A stretch of 64,000 nt of DNA from Salipiger profundus (GCF_001969385.1 NZ_CP014796.1:4171501-4235500), one strand, 5' to 3'; positions 1-9,631 are shown, counted from the first letter of the stretch. Translations and numbers: made by a program. Notes: a model not told the origin generated them from the letters alone.

Positions 1-625
1 CAAAGGGGAAGACGGGGGCCCGTCCCGCGGCGGCATCGCCGCGCCACGGGTGCAGGCGACGCATGGACAGCAGCCAGAACGGCGCGGTCAGAAGGCGCGG
101 CAGAACGAGCACCAGCGCCGAGGGCCAGACCATCGCGAGCCCCAGCGACATGAGGTTCGCCATGACGGCCTGGCCTCCCGCGATGGCGGCGGTCTGGCGC
201 AGCTTGCCCGCCCGCAGCGCGAGCCCGGTCTGCACGAGCCCGCCCGGCATGAAGAGATATTCGCCGGCCAGCACGAGGATCAGCCCTGCGAGCATGAGGT
301 TGCCGGTCAGCGCGTAGACGATCCCGGCGAGCAGCGTCTGCGCCGCAAAGAGCCCGGTGCACCAGAGCCAGAACAAGCCGTGCGCCCGGTTGCAGGTCGC
401 ATCGAGCTCCGCTTCGGGCGCGGCGATGATGCGTTGCCCGATGCCGTTCTCGGTCAGCGACTTCAGCAGGTCGCCGGCAGCGAGCGCGGCGGCGGCGACG
501 CCGATCTCGGTCGCGTCGAGGGTGCGGGCGACCGCGATCACCACGCCGAGCCGCGACAGCTTCGCCGCGACCTCGGAGGCGCCATACGCCAGCAGGTGGC
601 CAAGCATGGAGGAAGAGCGTGTCAT
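1..625 (-). CDS. Oligosaccharide flippase family membrane protein (partial, runs off the left edge)
   Basis: About 208 residues are visible, read on the minus strand from an ATG at 623-625; the C-terminus lies outside the window. The product is very hydrophobic, with helices around residues 70-125 (LFWLWCTGLFAAQTLLAGIV) and 145-185, and the N-terminal pattern of Wzx/PST-type polysaccharide flippases (MLGHLLAYGASEVAAKLSRL). Such proteins move lipid-linked repeat units across the inner membrane. It fits the adjacent exopolysaccharide genes. No stop lies in frame within the window, so the gene is open at the edge. Family assignment is by pattern and context and is moderately secure. Confidence 0.7.
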   Translation of the reverse strand, partial: MTRSSSMLGHLLAYGASEVAAKLSRLGVVIAVARTLDATEIGVAAAALAAGDLLKSLTENGIGQRIIAAPEAELDATCNRAHGLFWLWCTGLFAAQTLLAGIVYALTGNLMLAGLILVLAGEYLFMPGGLVQTGLALRAGKLRQTAAIAGGQAVMANLMSLGLAMVWPSALVLVLPRLLTAPFWLLSMRRLHPWRGDAAAGRAPVFPF

Positions 626-822
626 CGGGGTCAGCGTCCTGTTTTAAGGTTTCGCTAACCAATATTACGCGCCAGTCTCGGCTGTCTCCGACGCTGCAGG
701 AGGGCAACAGGTCGCTGTGGCGTTCGCAAATATCCGAACGGATAGGCCGTTGATCCACTTATGCGTGTGGCCATACTGTCTGGGTCTCGCTAAGACCGTA
801 GAAGAGATGACAAGGGGCCTGC

Positions 823-2049
823 ATGCCGATCACGCGCACCAAACTTCTCGGGACTTGCCTCGGCCTGACGTTGCTCGTGGCGTGTGGCTCCGCCCCGTCC
901 CCGAAGAACATCGGCCAGGTGCGCTCTGGCGGAGGATATCAGGCCCAGTACCGCGATCCACCGGCTGCGACCGATGCCGAGCCGCTGCTGCTTTCGCCGC
1001 GTCGGAACGCAAGTACCTGTACGCGGGGCGGCGCCCTCTCGGACGACGCCGGGAGTGCCAAGGGAGACAGGCTTGCCGCGGTTGCGCTGAGAGGAGAGCG
1101 ACTGTCGCGCAATGACCTTGTCGACGTGCGTGTCGGTGACGACGAAACCTTCAACGGCGACTACGTCGTGTCCGGGGACGGCACCCTGAAGCTGCCGTTC
1201 CTTCCGCCGGTTCCGGCACAGGGGCGCAGCCCATCCGATATCGAAGCCGACCTTGCCGTGCTGCTGGTGCGCGAAGGCCTCTATGACGAGGCACCGAGGC
1301 TCTCGGTGCGGCTTGCCGATTTCGCGACCATCAGCGTCGCGGTGTCCGGTGCCGTGTTCGAGCCCCACGCGGTCGAGATCGGGCAGCGCGCGGGCGACAT
1401 CGACACCGCCCGGCAGCGCGCGCTGGGAGCCTCCACCGAGGCCCGCAACCTTTCCGCCGCGCTGCGCGCCGTGGGCGGCGTGCGACCGGATGCCGACCTT
1501 TCGGCGATCGAGCTGCATCGCGGAGGCAGATCCTACACGCTCGACATGCGGGGCGTCTTCAAGGGACGGCACGCAATGGACGTGATGCTGCTCACCGGGG
1601 ACGAAGTCGTCGTCCCGTCGCGGCAGTGCTTCCAGGACGACCTGATGCGCCCGAGCCCGCTCAGCCCGCCGGGTGTGTCGCTGTTCCTGTCGAACCTCAC
1701 GCAACCCGCGACGGGCAACGCCCCGTCCGCCATCGGGCGTGAGGTCCGCGAGATCCCCTATGGCACCCGCTTCATGCAGGCGGTGGTGGATACCAATTGC
1801 GTCGGCGGCGCCCGCGCGACGAGCGCGCATCGCTCGGCAATCCTTTTCACGCGCAACCCGATGACCGGAGTCTCCATCGTGATCGAGCGCAACATCGAGG
1901 ACATGCTGCGCCGCGCCGACCGCGACGATTACGACCCCTACCTTCTGCCGGGCGATGCAATCGCCTGTTACGACAGCAATGTCACCAACCTGTCGGAAGC
2001 AGCACGGGTCGTCGGGGGTGTCGCCGCGGCGAGCGCGCTTCTGCGCTGA
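823..2049 (+). CDS. Polysaccharide export outer-membrane lipoprotein (Wza-like)
   Basis: 408 aa. The N-terminus is a lipoprotein signal with lipobox LVAC at about residues 18-21. Residues ~95-170 match the Poly_export domain (LSRNDLVDVRVGDDETFNGDYVVSGDGT and following strands), and residues ~170-260 look like a SLBB-type segment (ISVAVSGAVFEP). Proteins of this family form the outer-membrane export channel for capsule or exopolysaccharide and work with a Wzz/GumC-type inner-membrane partner, here at 4649-6085. The C-terminal part is longer than in minimal Wza and is not recognised. ATG 823 is chosen because it gives a complete lipoprotein signal. Confidence 0.85.
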   Translation: MPITRTKLLGTCLGLTLLVACGSAPSPKNIGQVRSGGGYQAQYRDPPAATDAEPLLLSPRRNASTCTRGGALSDDAGSAKGDRLAAVALRGERLSRNDLVDVRVGDDETFNGDYVVSGDGTLKLPFLPPVPAQGRSPSDIEADLAVLLVREGLYDEAPRLSVRLADFATISVAVSGAVFEPHAVEIGQRAGDIDTARQRALGASTEARNLSAALRAVGGVRPDADLSAIELHRGGRSYTLDMRGVFKGRHAMDVMLLTGDEVVVPSRQCFQDDLMRPSPLSPPGVSLFLSNLTQPATGNAPSAIGREVREIPYGTRFMQAVVDTNCVGGARATSAHRSAILFTRNPMTGVSIVIERNIEDMLRRADRDDYDPYLLPGDAIACYDSNVTNLSEAARVVGGVAAASALLR

Positions 2050-2115
2050 TTGCGCCGGAAAGGAACGAAGCACGGCACCGGTCGAGTGACGTGATTCCGA
2101 TCGGTTGAAACGCAG

Positions 2116-2140
2116 AGGGCCGCCTTGGAAAAGCGGCCCT
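2116..2140. terminator. Hairpin between convergent EPS genes
   Basis: An 8-bp perfect stem (AGGGCCGC at 2116-2123, GCGGCCCT at 2133-2140) with a 9-nt loop lies between the export lipoprotein and the convergent glycosyltransferase. No T-run follows on the plus strand, so termination is inferred from position and stem only. Confidence 0.45.
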
Positions 2141-2240
2141 GCCATCGTGCAGATTCATTTACGCTCTTTGTGAATGCCCGGAGGGCGCGGGCCCGAGACG
2201 TTGCGGACCTATCCGGCGGAACGGGTCCGCAGGTCGCTGC

Positions 2241-3629
2241 CTAGTAGGCGCCCCGCCCCGAGATCACCGCCCGGGCCGTCATGGCCAGCAGCAGCACATC
2301 GAGCAGCAGGCTGCGCGACCGGACGTAGGCAACGTCCATGTCGATCATCTTCGCGAAGCCGATGTCTGCCCGACCCGCGACCTGCCACAGCCCGGTAAGG
2401 CCCGGACGCACGCGCAGCCGTTCGAGCGCCGGGGCCGGATAGGCCGCGACTTCCGAGGGCAGAGCCGGCCGCGGCCCCACGAGCGACATCTGCCCGAAAA
2501 AGACATTCGCGATTTGCGGCAGCTCGTCGAGGGAATACCGGCGCAGGAGACGACCGATGCGGGTCACGCGCGGATCGTGTCGCGACTTGAAACAGATGCC
2601 GTCACGGTCGGATGCCGCCCGGATCGCCGCGAGCCGCGCCTCGGCATCGGGGAACATCGTCCGGAACTTGAGGATGGTGAACCGCTGACCGTCCCGACCG
2701 ACCCGCACCTGGCGGAACAGCACCGGTCCGCGGCTGTCGAGCCGGATCAGCGCCGCGAGCGCCAGCAGCAGCGGCGCGAGCACGAGAAGCAGGCCGCCGC
2801 TCAGAGCGATGTCGAACAGGCGTTTGGACACCGCCTCGGGACCGGCCTGGCGCAGGGCATGATGGCTGGCCCGCGCGAGGAAGACCCCGTTGCCGAGCAG
2901 GTATCGCTTCGCAAGGCGTCGCGGTTCCTGCAGAAGCCGCCAGCCCCACTCCATGCGGCACTTGCGAACGATGCCGGGCGCCCGGCGCACGTTCCCGGCC
3001 AGGAAGTCGAACAGCGCGCCGACACCGAGCACCAGCCGTGGCGACAGGACGTCGAGGTGGCGATCGATCCACATCTCCTGCATCGGCACCCCCATCGCGA
3101 CCAGAAGGATGTCGGCGCTCGAGGCGTTGATGGCGGCCACGGCACGGTCGGAGTCGGCCGCGCCGTCGTAGCCGTCGAGCGTGCCCGCGATCCGCAGTCC
3201 GGGGATCGTCGTGGCAAGCTTGCGCGCGGCAGCTTCGGCGGTGCCGGGCTTCGCGCCGAAAAGGAAGACCGAGAGGCCCTGCCGTGCAGCGCGCCTGAGC
3301 AGTGCCGGCGTGAAGTCCGTGCCGTTGAGGTTCTCGGTCAGGTTCGTCCCGGTCATGCGGGCGGCAAGCTCGACCCCGATCCCGTCGGGCAGCACCATGT
3401 CGGCACGGGCCAGGGCTGCGGCATACGACCGGTCACGCGCGCGCAGGTTGGCGCAATGTGCATTCAGGAAAAAGACGCTGCGCGCCGAGCCCTCCAGCAA
3501 GGCGGCGACAGTCTGCTCCGTCGTGGCATCGACCACGGGCAGCCCGAGCACCGGGCGCGTCGGCACGGCGCTTGCGAGAGCGGAAACGGGGGCGGCAGCC
3601 TGAAAGGCGCGAGAGGAATGATGTTGCAT
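2241..3629 (-). CDS. WecB/TagA/CpsF glycosyltransferase fused to priming sugar-phosphate transferase
   Basis: 462 aa. Residues ~20-235 are a WecB/TagA/CpsF domain: the DGIGVE motif, the GVPMQEMW motif, [11 protein letters not shown], and [13 protein letters not shown]. Residues ~260-462 are a bacterial sugar transferase (WcaJ/ExoY class): a membrane segment at [15 protein letters not shown], then LKFRTM, SLDELPQ, SLVGPRP and [10 protein letters not shown]. The C-terminal half would load the first sugar-1-phosphate onto undecaprenyl phosphate; the N-terminal half would add the next sugar. One protein would therefore start the repeat unit. The start is placed at ATG 3627-3629 (GGAG upstream) because the longer frame adds 39 uncharacteristic residues. 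Divergent from the response regulator. Confidence 0.88.
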   Translation of the reverse strand: MQHHSSRAFQAAAPVSALASAVPTRPVLGLPVVDATTEQTVAALLEGSARSVFFLNAHCANLRARDRSYAAALARADMVLPDGIGVELAARMTGTNLTENLNGTDFTPALLRRAARQGLSVFLFGAKPGTAEAAARKLATTIPGLRIAGTLDGYDGAADSDRAVAAINASSADILLVAMGVPMQEMWIDRHLDVLSPRLVLGVGALFDFLAGNVRRAPGIVRKCRMEWGWRLLQEPRRLAKRYLLGNGVFLARASHHALRQAGPEAVSKRLFDIALSGGLLLVLAPLLLALAALIRLDSRGPVLFRQVRVGRDGQRFTILKFRTMFPDAEARLAAIRAASDRDGICFKSRHDPRVTRIGRLLRRYSLDELPQIANVFFGQMSLVGPRPALPSEVAAYPAPALERLRVRPGLTGLWQVAGRADIGFAKMIDMDVAYVRSRSLLLDVLLLAMTARAVISGRGAY

Positions 3630-3920
3630 GGTGAGGGCGCTCCGAGGCGTGAACTTGATCGCCCTATACGTGTCCCTTGCTGGTGCATTGCTGCAATTCC
3701 GAGAAGGGATTGGTCGATGACGCGGAAGACGCTTCCGCGAAGCCAACGGGCCGTTTCAGTCCCGAATGACTGCCGAAACTCCCCAGCGGTTTTTCGAGCC
3801 ATCCGATGGGATATCCTCGGCACCCCTTTCCCCCGTCCAACTTGGTTTCCGAAGTATTAAACGACGCAGCGGCCAGCGATATTATGCCGATGCACGTTGG
3901 GAGGATGGAGACGCGTGACG

Positions 3921-4535
3921 ATGAGAATCCTGATTGCAGACGACCACGACCTTCTGCGCGATACGCTGATCGCGTTTCTCGGAGCGGAGGACGGGATCGA
4001 GGTGGGGAGCGCCGCGAGCTTCGAGGACGCCCGGGAGCGGATTCTCGAGGACGAGGCCTACGATCTCGTTCTGCTCGACTACAACATGCCGGGCATGAGA
4101 GGTCTCGAAAGCCTCACGGAAGCGATCGGGATCGAAGGTGGGCAGCGCGTGGCGCTGATATCGGGGCAAGCGACGCGCGAGATCGCCGAGCAGGCGCTCG
4201 GCGCCGGCGCCGCGGGGTTCGTCCCCAAGACCCTGCCGGCGAAGTCGCTGGTGAACGCGGTGCGCTTCATGGCCATGGGCGAGCAATACGCCCCCATCGA
4301 TTTCATGACCGCCCAGGAAAACGCCGCGGCGCACCCGCTGGCCCAGCGTCTCAGCGAACGCGAGCGCGCTGTGCTGAAACGGCTGAGCGAAGGGAAGTCC
4401 AACAAGATGATCGCGCGCGATCTCGAGCTGACCGAGCCGACGATAAAGTTCCACATGAAGACGATCTATCGCAAGCTCGAGGTCAACAACCGGACCCAGG
4501 CCGCCGTCGTGGCGCGTGACGCCGGTCTCTTCTGA
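3921..4535 (+). CDS. LuxR/NarL-type response regulator
   Basis: 204 aa. An N-terminal receiver domain (DDHD acidic pocket near the start, phospho-acceptor Asp in LLDYNMPGM, conserved Lys in FVPKTLPAKS) is followed by a LuxR helix-turn-helix (LSERERAVLKRLSEGKSNKMIA, then TIKFHMKTIYRKLEV). It should bind DNA when phosphorylated. It sits alone among EPS genes, 113 bp before the Wzz gene, so it probably controls exopolysaccharide production; no sensor kinase is nearby. ATG 3921 with GGAG at 3907-3910 is preferred over an upstream TTG. Confidence 0.88.
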   Translation: MRILIADDHDLLRDTLIAFLGAEDGIEVGSAASFEDARERILEDEAYDLVLLDYNMPGMRGLESLTEAIGIEGGQRVALISGQATREIAEQALGAGAAGFVPKTLPAKSLVNAVRFMAMGEQYAPIDFMTAQENAAAHPLAQRLSERERAVLKRLSEGKSNKMIARDLELTEPTIKFHMKTIYRKLEVNNRTQAAVVARDAGLF

Positions 4536-4648
4536 TCTGCCCCTATCCGTTGGGATTGCCTGGGGCGCGATTGCCCTTCGCATCGCACCTGCCGCGCAAG
4601 CGCCTGACGACAGCCCAACGACTATGGTGCCCGTAAAAGGAGAGCGCC

Positions 4649-6085
4649 ATGACCATGCAAGACTTCGCCCCGACCGACCGCCCCGTCCGACCCGCGCGGC
4701 GTTCGCGTGCCTTTCTTCGCCGTGCGCTCATGGGCGGCGCCGTCACCGACCGTCACCGGCTGCCGCGCTATCTGTGGATCGGCATACTGGGTCTCGCGGC
4801 GATCTGGGCTCCGATCACCGGCTACCTCAAGACGGCCGCGCCGGTCTTTGCCAGTCACATGTCGCTGATCCTGCCCGGCTCGGGCGCGTCGTCGTCGGTC
4901 AACCTCGCCGAGATCGGGCAGGCCTCAAGCTACGCCAACTCGGCTTTCTCCAGCAACAGCATCAGCCCGACCGAAACCTACAAGCGGCTGCTCGCCGCCG
5001 ACCGTGTCGTGCGCGATGCCGCCGACAGGCTCGGGCTCTCGGCCGAAGCCTTCGGCAAGCCGCAGGTGCAGCTCGTCGACCAGACCGCGTTCATCCACGT
5101 GAAGATCACCGGCCCGACCCCCGAGGAGGCACAGGCCCGCAACGGCGCGATCCGCGAGGCGTTCTTCGCCGAGATCGACCGTCTTCGTGGTGACGAGCTC
5201 GACACGCGTCAGAGCGGCGGCCTGCAGGCCATTCGCGAATACCAGGAGTCGGTCGCGGCAACCCGCGAAGAGATCGACGGGCTGCGTGAGACGACGGGGC
5301 TATACTCGGTCGAACAATACGACCGGCAGGTCGACGAGACCGATGCCCTGCGGGCGAAGATCGACACCGCCACCGCCGAGTTCGTGCGCAAGGCCGCAGC
5401 CGTTCGCGGGCTCGAAACGCGGCTCCAGACAGATGCGGAGACCGCCGCGCGCGTCCTGCGCCTCAACGGCGACAGCGCCTACGTCGCGCTTACGGACGCG
5501 ATGGCACAGGCGGCCACCGAGCTTGCACAGGCCCGCGCCCGTTTCGGCGCGCGCCACCCCGAGGTCGTCAAGGCCGCGTCGGCCATGGAGGCCGCGCAGG
5601 CCAAGGCCGCAACCCGCGCCGGGGAATTGACGGGGCCTCCGATAACGCTCGACGGCGCGCTGAACGGCGGCCGGTCGGCGCTTCTGGGAGAGCTGGTCCG
5701 CCAGGAAGCCGATCGGGCGGGCCTCGAGGCAGAGCTCGCCGAGCTGCGCACCCTGCTCACGATCCAGACCGAACGCCTCGACCGGCTCGCCCCCCTCGCC
5801 GCGCGGCTCGAAGACCTGCAGCGTGATTTCAACGTCGCCGAGGCGGTCTTCGCTTCGGCAATCGCGCGGACCCAGTCGAGCAAGTCCGATATCTATGCTT
5901 CCTACCCCCTCGTGCAGGTGCTCGAAGACCCCACGCTGCCCGAGGACCCGTCGTCTCCGCGCAAGAAGCTGGCGATTGCAGCCGGAGGCGCGGCGAGCTT
6001 TCTGCTGTTCATTTCCCTGTCGCTGGGCTGGCTGCGGCGCGCCCTGATCGAGAAACTGCTCGCCGAGAAGGCGCGGCTCTCTTGA
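4649..6085 (+). CDS. Wzz/GumC-type polysaccharide chain-length determinant
   Basis: 478 aa. One membrane helix at residues ~42-65 and another near the C-terminus (LAIAAGGAASFLLFISLSLG, ~448-468) flank a long, largely helical periplasmic part rich in Ala, Glu and Arg that is likely coiled coil. This is the architecture of Wzz/GumC polysaccharide co-polymerases, without the cytoplasmic tyrosine-kinase domain found in fused family members. It should set chain length and contact the export lipoprotein. AAGGAG lies 6 nt before the ATG. Its TGA overlaps the next start (TTGA), which indicates translational coupling. Confidence 0.85.
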   Translation: MTMQDFAPTDRPVRPARRSRAFLRRALMGGAVTDRHRLPRYLWIGILGLAAIWAPITGYLKTAAPVFASHMSLILPGSGASSSVNLAEIGQASSYANSAFSSNSISPTETYKRLLAADRVVRDAADRLGLSAEAFGKPQVQLVDQTAFIHVKITGPTPEEAQARNGAIREAFFAEIDRLRGDELDTRQSGGLQAIREYQESVAATREEIDGLRETTGLYSVEQYDRQVDETDALRAKIDTATAEFVRKAAAVRGLETRLQTDAETAARVLRLNGDSAYVALTDAMAQAATELAQARARFGARHPEVVKAASAMEAAQAKAATRAGELTGPPITLDGALNGGRSALLGELVRQEADRAGLEAELAELRTLLTIQTERLDRLAPLAARLEDLQRDFNVAEAVFASAIARTQSSKSDIYASYPLVQVLEDPTLPEDPSSPRKKLAIAAGGAASFLLFISLSLGWLRRALIEKLLAEKARLS

Positions 6086-7356
6086 CCGCCCCCGCCAACC
6101 CGGCCGAGCGCATGGTCTGGAAGACCATCGTCTGGACATGGCCGCTCTACGGGCTCGGCGCGCTCTACGTCGTTGGACCGGTCATCGCGTGGCTCCTGGC
6201 CGGGCTGGTGGCGCTGTCGCTCTACCTGGGGCCGGCCATCCGGTCGGACCTGCGCGCGACCGGGCCGATCCCGCCGGTCGTGCAGCTATGGATGGTTGCC
6301 ATGCTGGTGATGCTGGTCGCGCTCTGGGCCGGGCACATGAACTGGAACCTCGGTCTCAAGCAGACGATCAAGTCGTCGATCGGCTGGGCCAAGGGCTGGG
6401 CGCTGCTGGCGCTGTTCCCGCTCGCGGGCGCGGTGCTTCCGATCCGCCGCGAGGTGCTGATCCGTGCCATGTGCCGGCTTGGTTTCTGGACCTTATGCAT
6501 TTCGCCGGTCCTGCTGATCGCGCCCTACATCGGCCTGCCCGAGCGGATCTGGACATCACCGCTGAAGGCGGTGGGAGGCCCGGGGCCGGAGTATTTCTCG
6601 GTCTATTTCTTCACCTACGACCCGGCCTCGTGGACACCGCGCTGGCAGTTCTACGCGCCATGGTCGCCCTTCGCGGCACTTCTCGGGGTGACCATGGTCC
6701 TCTTCGCGTTGGAAGAGAAGGAGAATCGCTGGCGCGCGGCCGGGCTTGCCGCGGGCACGCTCATGATCCTCGCCTCGAAGTCCCGGATGGGGCTCGTGGG
6801 GCTCGTCGCCTGCACCATCGGTCCCCGCATGATGCCGCTCGTCCTGCGCAGCTGGGCGTGGGCCATGCTCGCCGCCGTCGCAGCCTCGCTCGCGGTGATC
6901 GGACCCTGGCTGATCCAGACCATCGGTGCCGGGGTGGACTCGTTCAAGGGCGCCCGCGCCGACAGCACGCGGGTCCGTGCCACCTTGCAGCGCATCGCAC
7001 ACGAGCGCTGGCAGGAAGAGGCCGTCTGGTTCGGCCATGGCACCGTTCAGCCCGGTCCGCATATCGTCGAATTCATGCCGATAGGAAGTCACCACACCTG
7101 GTTCGGCCTGCTCTTCGTGAAGGGGCTGGTCGGCTTCTTTGCCCTGGCCTTGCCGTTGGCAGCACAGACGGCACTGGCGCTCAAGGATGCGGCCCTTTCC
7201 GACCGTGGACGTTTGCCGCTTGGCCTGTGCATGGTTCTGGTTCTGCTGTCGTTCGGCGAAAACGTCGAAATAGAAGCCTATCTTCTCTGGCCCGCCCTGA
7301 TGGCCTTGGGCATCCACGCTCGGGAATGTGCTTCGGACAGAGTTGAGATGCAGTAG
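6082..7356 (+). CDS. O-antigen polymerase/ligase-like polytopic membrane protein
   Basis: 424 aa with about ten hydrophobic helices. A hydrophilic loop near residues 275-335 sits between the last helices, as in Wzy/WaaL-like (O-antigen_lig) proteins. Polymerases of this class join lipid-linked repeat units in the periplasm. The preferred start is TTG 6082-6084, which overlaps the upstream stop as TTGA; an in-frame ATG at 6112 is the alternative. Directly coupled to the Wzz-type gene. Sequence conservation in this family is weak, so the call rests on topology and neighbours; ligase versus polymerase cannot be separated here. Confidence 0.72.
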   Translation: MTAPANPAERMVWKTIVWTWPLYGLGALYVVGPVIAWLLAGLVALSLYLGPAIRSDLRATGPIPPVVQLWMVAMLVMLVALWAGHMNWNLGLKQTIKSSIGWAKGWALLALFPLAGAVLPIRREVLIRAMCRLGFWTLCISPVLLIAPYIGLPERIWTSPLKAVGGPGPEYFSVYFFTYDPASWTPRWQFYAPWSPFAALLGVTMVLFALEEKENRWRAAGLAAGTLMILASKSRMGLVGLVACTIGPRMMPLVLRSWAWAMLAAVAASLAVIGPWLIQTIGAGVDSFKGARADSTRVRATLQRIAHERWQEEAVWFGHGTVQPGPHIVEFMPIGSHHTWFGLLFVKGLVGFFALALPLAAQTALALKDAALSDRGRLPLGLCMVLVLLSFGENVEIEAYLLWPALMALGIHARECASDRVEMQ

Positions 7357-7544
7357 CTCTGAGGTTGGCGCTTCCTGTTCAACGTCGCGAGCGTGCACTG
7401 CGCCCCCGCGCCACAATCGACGCGGGCGAGCGGCCCTTCTCACACCCTGAACGCCATTCGCACCGTTACGCGCCCGTAGATCGCGACGAGACCACCGCTC
7501 CCCGGAAAGATGGCGCCGCGGAGGCCGACGATGCCCGATTGGAC

Positions 7545-7803
7545 GCCCGCGAGGCGGGTTCTGCGTCTACCGGGATGACGAGGCCTCAGGAGAGCGAAAA
7601 CGCTATCAGCTTGCAGCACGCACGCGAGCGGAAGCGGAAACCGAGCGCCGTGACCGATACCTGAAAGAGGCGGCTGAACCTCACTGCGGCGCACCCCACA
7701 TCCGGCTCGCAGTGATCCTCCTGCTCGCCACGGGCGCCCGGGTTGGCGCGGTGCTGGATCTCGAATGGACCGGATCGACTTCGACCGTGGCGTGATCGCT
7801 CCC
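7545..7803 (+). pseudogene. Degraded tyrosine recombinase (phage integrase) fragment
   Basis: One frame reads an integrase-like N-terminal piece (GGFCVYRDDEASGERKRYQL at ~7551-7610) and then passes directly into the catalytic-core segment LLLATGARVGAVLDLEW (~7718-7768). The core-binding region normally between them is absent, which implies an in-frame internal deletion. A lost base after LEW shifts the frame; the continuation RIDFDRGVI is readable in another frame. The catalytic Arg (GAR) is present, but the HxxR and Tyr parts are gone. It is homologous to the second fragment at 10205-10762, in the same orientation. Confidence 0.75.
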
Positions 7804-7809
7804 CGCCTG

Positions 7810-7884
7810 CCCGACATCACCTACATACGGACGCAAGAAGGCTTCACTTACCTCAAGGCGCTTGACACCTATTCACGCGGTGCG
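7810..7884 (+). mobile_element. Scrap of an IS3-type transposase (rve domain)
   Basis: The frame at ~7811-7880 encodes DITYIRTQEGFTYLKALDTY and then SR. This closely follows the signature around the first catalytic Asp of IS3-family OrfB transposases (typically DITYIxTxEGxxYLAxxxDxxSR). Only about 23 residues survive, and they abut the integrase fragment. The last codons of the MscS gene on the other strand lie inside this scrap. The call rests on one motif and no inverted repeats were found. Confidence 0.55.
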
Positions 7885-9191
7885 CTCTTCGCGAGAAGAT
7901 CATCGCTGTCTTGGCGCTCAGCGTCGACAAGAGGGATCAGCGCCGCTTCTTCCGATTTATGGACCGAGGGCTCCAGCGATAAAGCGGGTGCATGCGGCAT
8001 TGATGCCTTGCGCCGTGGCGGTTCGGAGGGGGCCGCTGACAGCCCCGCCCCTTCCAGGCGAATGCGATAAGTCGTGTCGGGGATCGCCACCCCAGCTTCT
8101 TCGATGGCAGTCTTGACCAATCGAATGGCGTCTCCGCGTGCCGTGGAAAAGCCTGTCTCGGTCTGGTCGACCCAGCCAGTCACACGCAGGATGGCGCCGG
8201 ACTCGGTGATGTTCTCGATCCAGACCAGCTCTTCCGGGTCGTCCAGCACGAAAGGCAAAGCCTTCAGCGTCGCCTGTGCCAAGCTGCGCGTCGCCTCGAG
8301 ATCCGCGTCAGGGTCGATGCCGATGTCGAACATGAACCGCCGCGCCGGATACTGCGTGTAGTTCACGATCTTGCCCTTGAAGACAGTCGCGTTCGGGATG
8401 CGGATGTGATTGCCGTCGAGCGACAGCAAGATCGTCGCGCGCGAGGTCAGTCGGATCACGCGGCCGACGTCGCCTTCGATCTCCACCAGGTCGTTCGGGC
8501 GAAAAGGTTGGCGCAGGCTCAACATGACGGACGCTACGAAGTTCTCCACCGTGTCGCGGACGGCAAAGCCGATGGCAAGACCGATGATCCCCGCAGCGCC
8601 GAGGATCGTGCCTAGCAGGGCCGCCGCCCCCACGACATCCAGCGCAACCACAATGCCGATGATCCCGGAGGCGACGCGGAACGCCTGCCGATAAAGCTCG
8701 GCGATGAAGGCGTTGGGGGAGATGCGGTCCCAAAATCGCATTCGCGCCACGAGGAAGCCCGCCGCGACGATCACCAAAAAGGCCACGAACGCCAGCAAAA
8801 GCAAAGGTAGACGGGAGATCAGCTGCGCAACCCGCGCCCGGAAGCGATCAACCGCGGGATTGATCTGACTGGCGAGCTCATCCGGAGCCGTGAGCGCGTT
8901 GTTCACCGCGACGACACCCTCGAGGCGCTCGGCGATGCTCTCGGCCTTCTCGCTGATGGATGGGTCCGCGACGGTCCCCGCAAGCGATATGACCCCAGCG
9001 TCGACGCTGACCGAGATCCCTTCGAATTCGAGAGCTCCGAGGATGGCTCGCAAGCGAGTCGCGACGGCCGCGTCGTCAGGTACGTTCTCGACTGCAAGCG
9101 TGGGCAAGGCATCCGCCTCGGTCACGACATCCTGGGCCAGGACCTGGCACGGGACAAGTATGAGGGTGAGGCAAAGGAGGACCTTGTTCAT
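7869..9191 (-). CDS. MscS-family mechanosensitive channel with N-terminal BON domain
   Basis: 440 aa. A signal peptide (LCLTLILVPCQVLAQ) leads into a periplasmic BON domain at residues ~30-105 (VSVDAGVISLAGTVADPS). Membrane helices follow at ~130-150, 175-195 and 205-230. The MscS pore helix and beta domain are clear: GLAIGFAVRDTVENF, then FRPNDLVEIEGDVGRV and IRIPNATVFKGKIVNYT. The protein should act as an osmotic safety valve. The start is ATG 9189-9191 because it gives the signal peptide; longer in-frame sequence has none. The Ser/Glu-rich C-terminal tail ends inside an IS scrap and may be altered. Confidence 0.88.
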   Translation of the reverse strand: MNKVLLCLTLILVPCQVLAQDVVTEADALPTLAVENVPDDAAVATRLRAILGALEFEGISVSVDAGVISLAGTVADPSISEKAESIAERLEGVVAVNNALTAPDELASQINPAVDRFRARVAQLISRLPLLLLAFVAFLVIVAAGFLVARMRFWDRISPNAFIAELYRQAFRVASGIIGIVVALDVVGAAALLGTILGAAGIIGLAIGFAVRDTVENFVASVMLSLRQPFRPNDLVEIEGDVGRVIRLTSRATILLSLDGNHIRIPNATVFKGKIVNYTQYPARRFMFDIGIDPDADLEATRSLAQATLKALPFVLDDPEELVWIENITESGAILRVTGWVDQTETGFSTARGDAIRLVKTAIEEAGVAIPDTTYRIRLEGAGLSAAPSEPPRRKASMPHAPALSLEPSVHKSEEAALIPLVDAERQDSDDLLAKSAPRE

Positions 9192-9582
9192 ACCTCTCCC
9201 AGATAGCGTATTCCATGGGGGCGCCAACAGGACATGCAGTTGATCGGCATCAGTCCGGCGTCGCGAACGGTCAATCGGCCAAGCACCGGAGTCTTCCATA
9301 CTGCGTCATGGCATGCTCTGGATGTGAGGTCGCATTCCTGGTGATCATCGCTTGGCGGCACTTCGCAGCCACATGGCTGGTGCGCGATCGGTTCCAGCCC
9401 GGACTATGGCGTTTGCCAACCTTTCGCTGCGGCAGCTCACCGCCCTCCCGGGTCTCTGCGAAATCCATGCCATCCGCAGCATGCAGGCAGTGATCGACGC
9501 GGGTGGCTGTTTCCAGTTATCTGCTGGGTCCGGCGCGAAGATCGGCTGAGCCCCCTCGCGCGTGACTGCCTCCCAAAATGAA
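9192..9582. other. Gene-free stretch inside the decayed island
   Basis: About 390 bp between the MscS start and the DUF892 terminator. Short frames exist on both strands, but none shows a recognisable motif, a good ribosome-binding site or conserved composition. I see no integrase or transposase remnant here. Confidence 0.4.
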
Positions 9583-9610
9583 GGGGCCACACGATTCCTC
9601 GCGCGGCCCC
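9583..9610 (-). terminator. Rho-independent terminator after the DUF892 gene
   Basis: GGGGCC at 9583-9588 pairs with GGCCCC at 9605-9610 across a 16-nt loop. On the minus strand the stem is followed by TTCATTTT, and it lies 21 bp beyond the DUF892 stop codon. Confidence 0.6.
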
Positions 9611-9631
9611 GACTGTCAGCTAAAGGCTAGC

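Noticed and set aside
6082..6111. ATG 6112 as the start of the polymerase-like gene
   Set aside because: TTG 6082 overlaps the upstream stop as TTGA and keeps the whole cytoplasmic N-terminus; kept only as an alternative.
9192..9582. Possible transposase or toxin-like small gene in the island gap
   Set aside because: Frames on both strands were read; none has a motif, a ribosome site or a plausible membrane segment.
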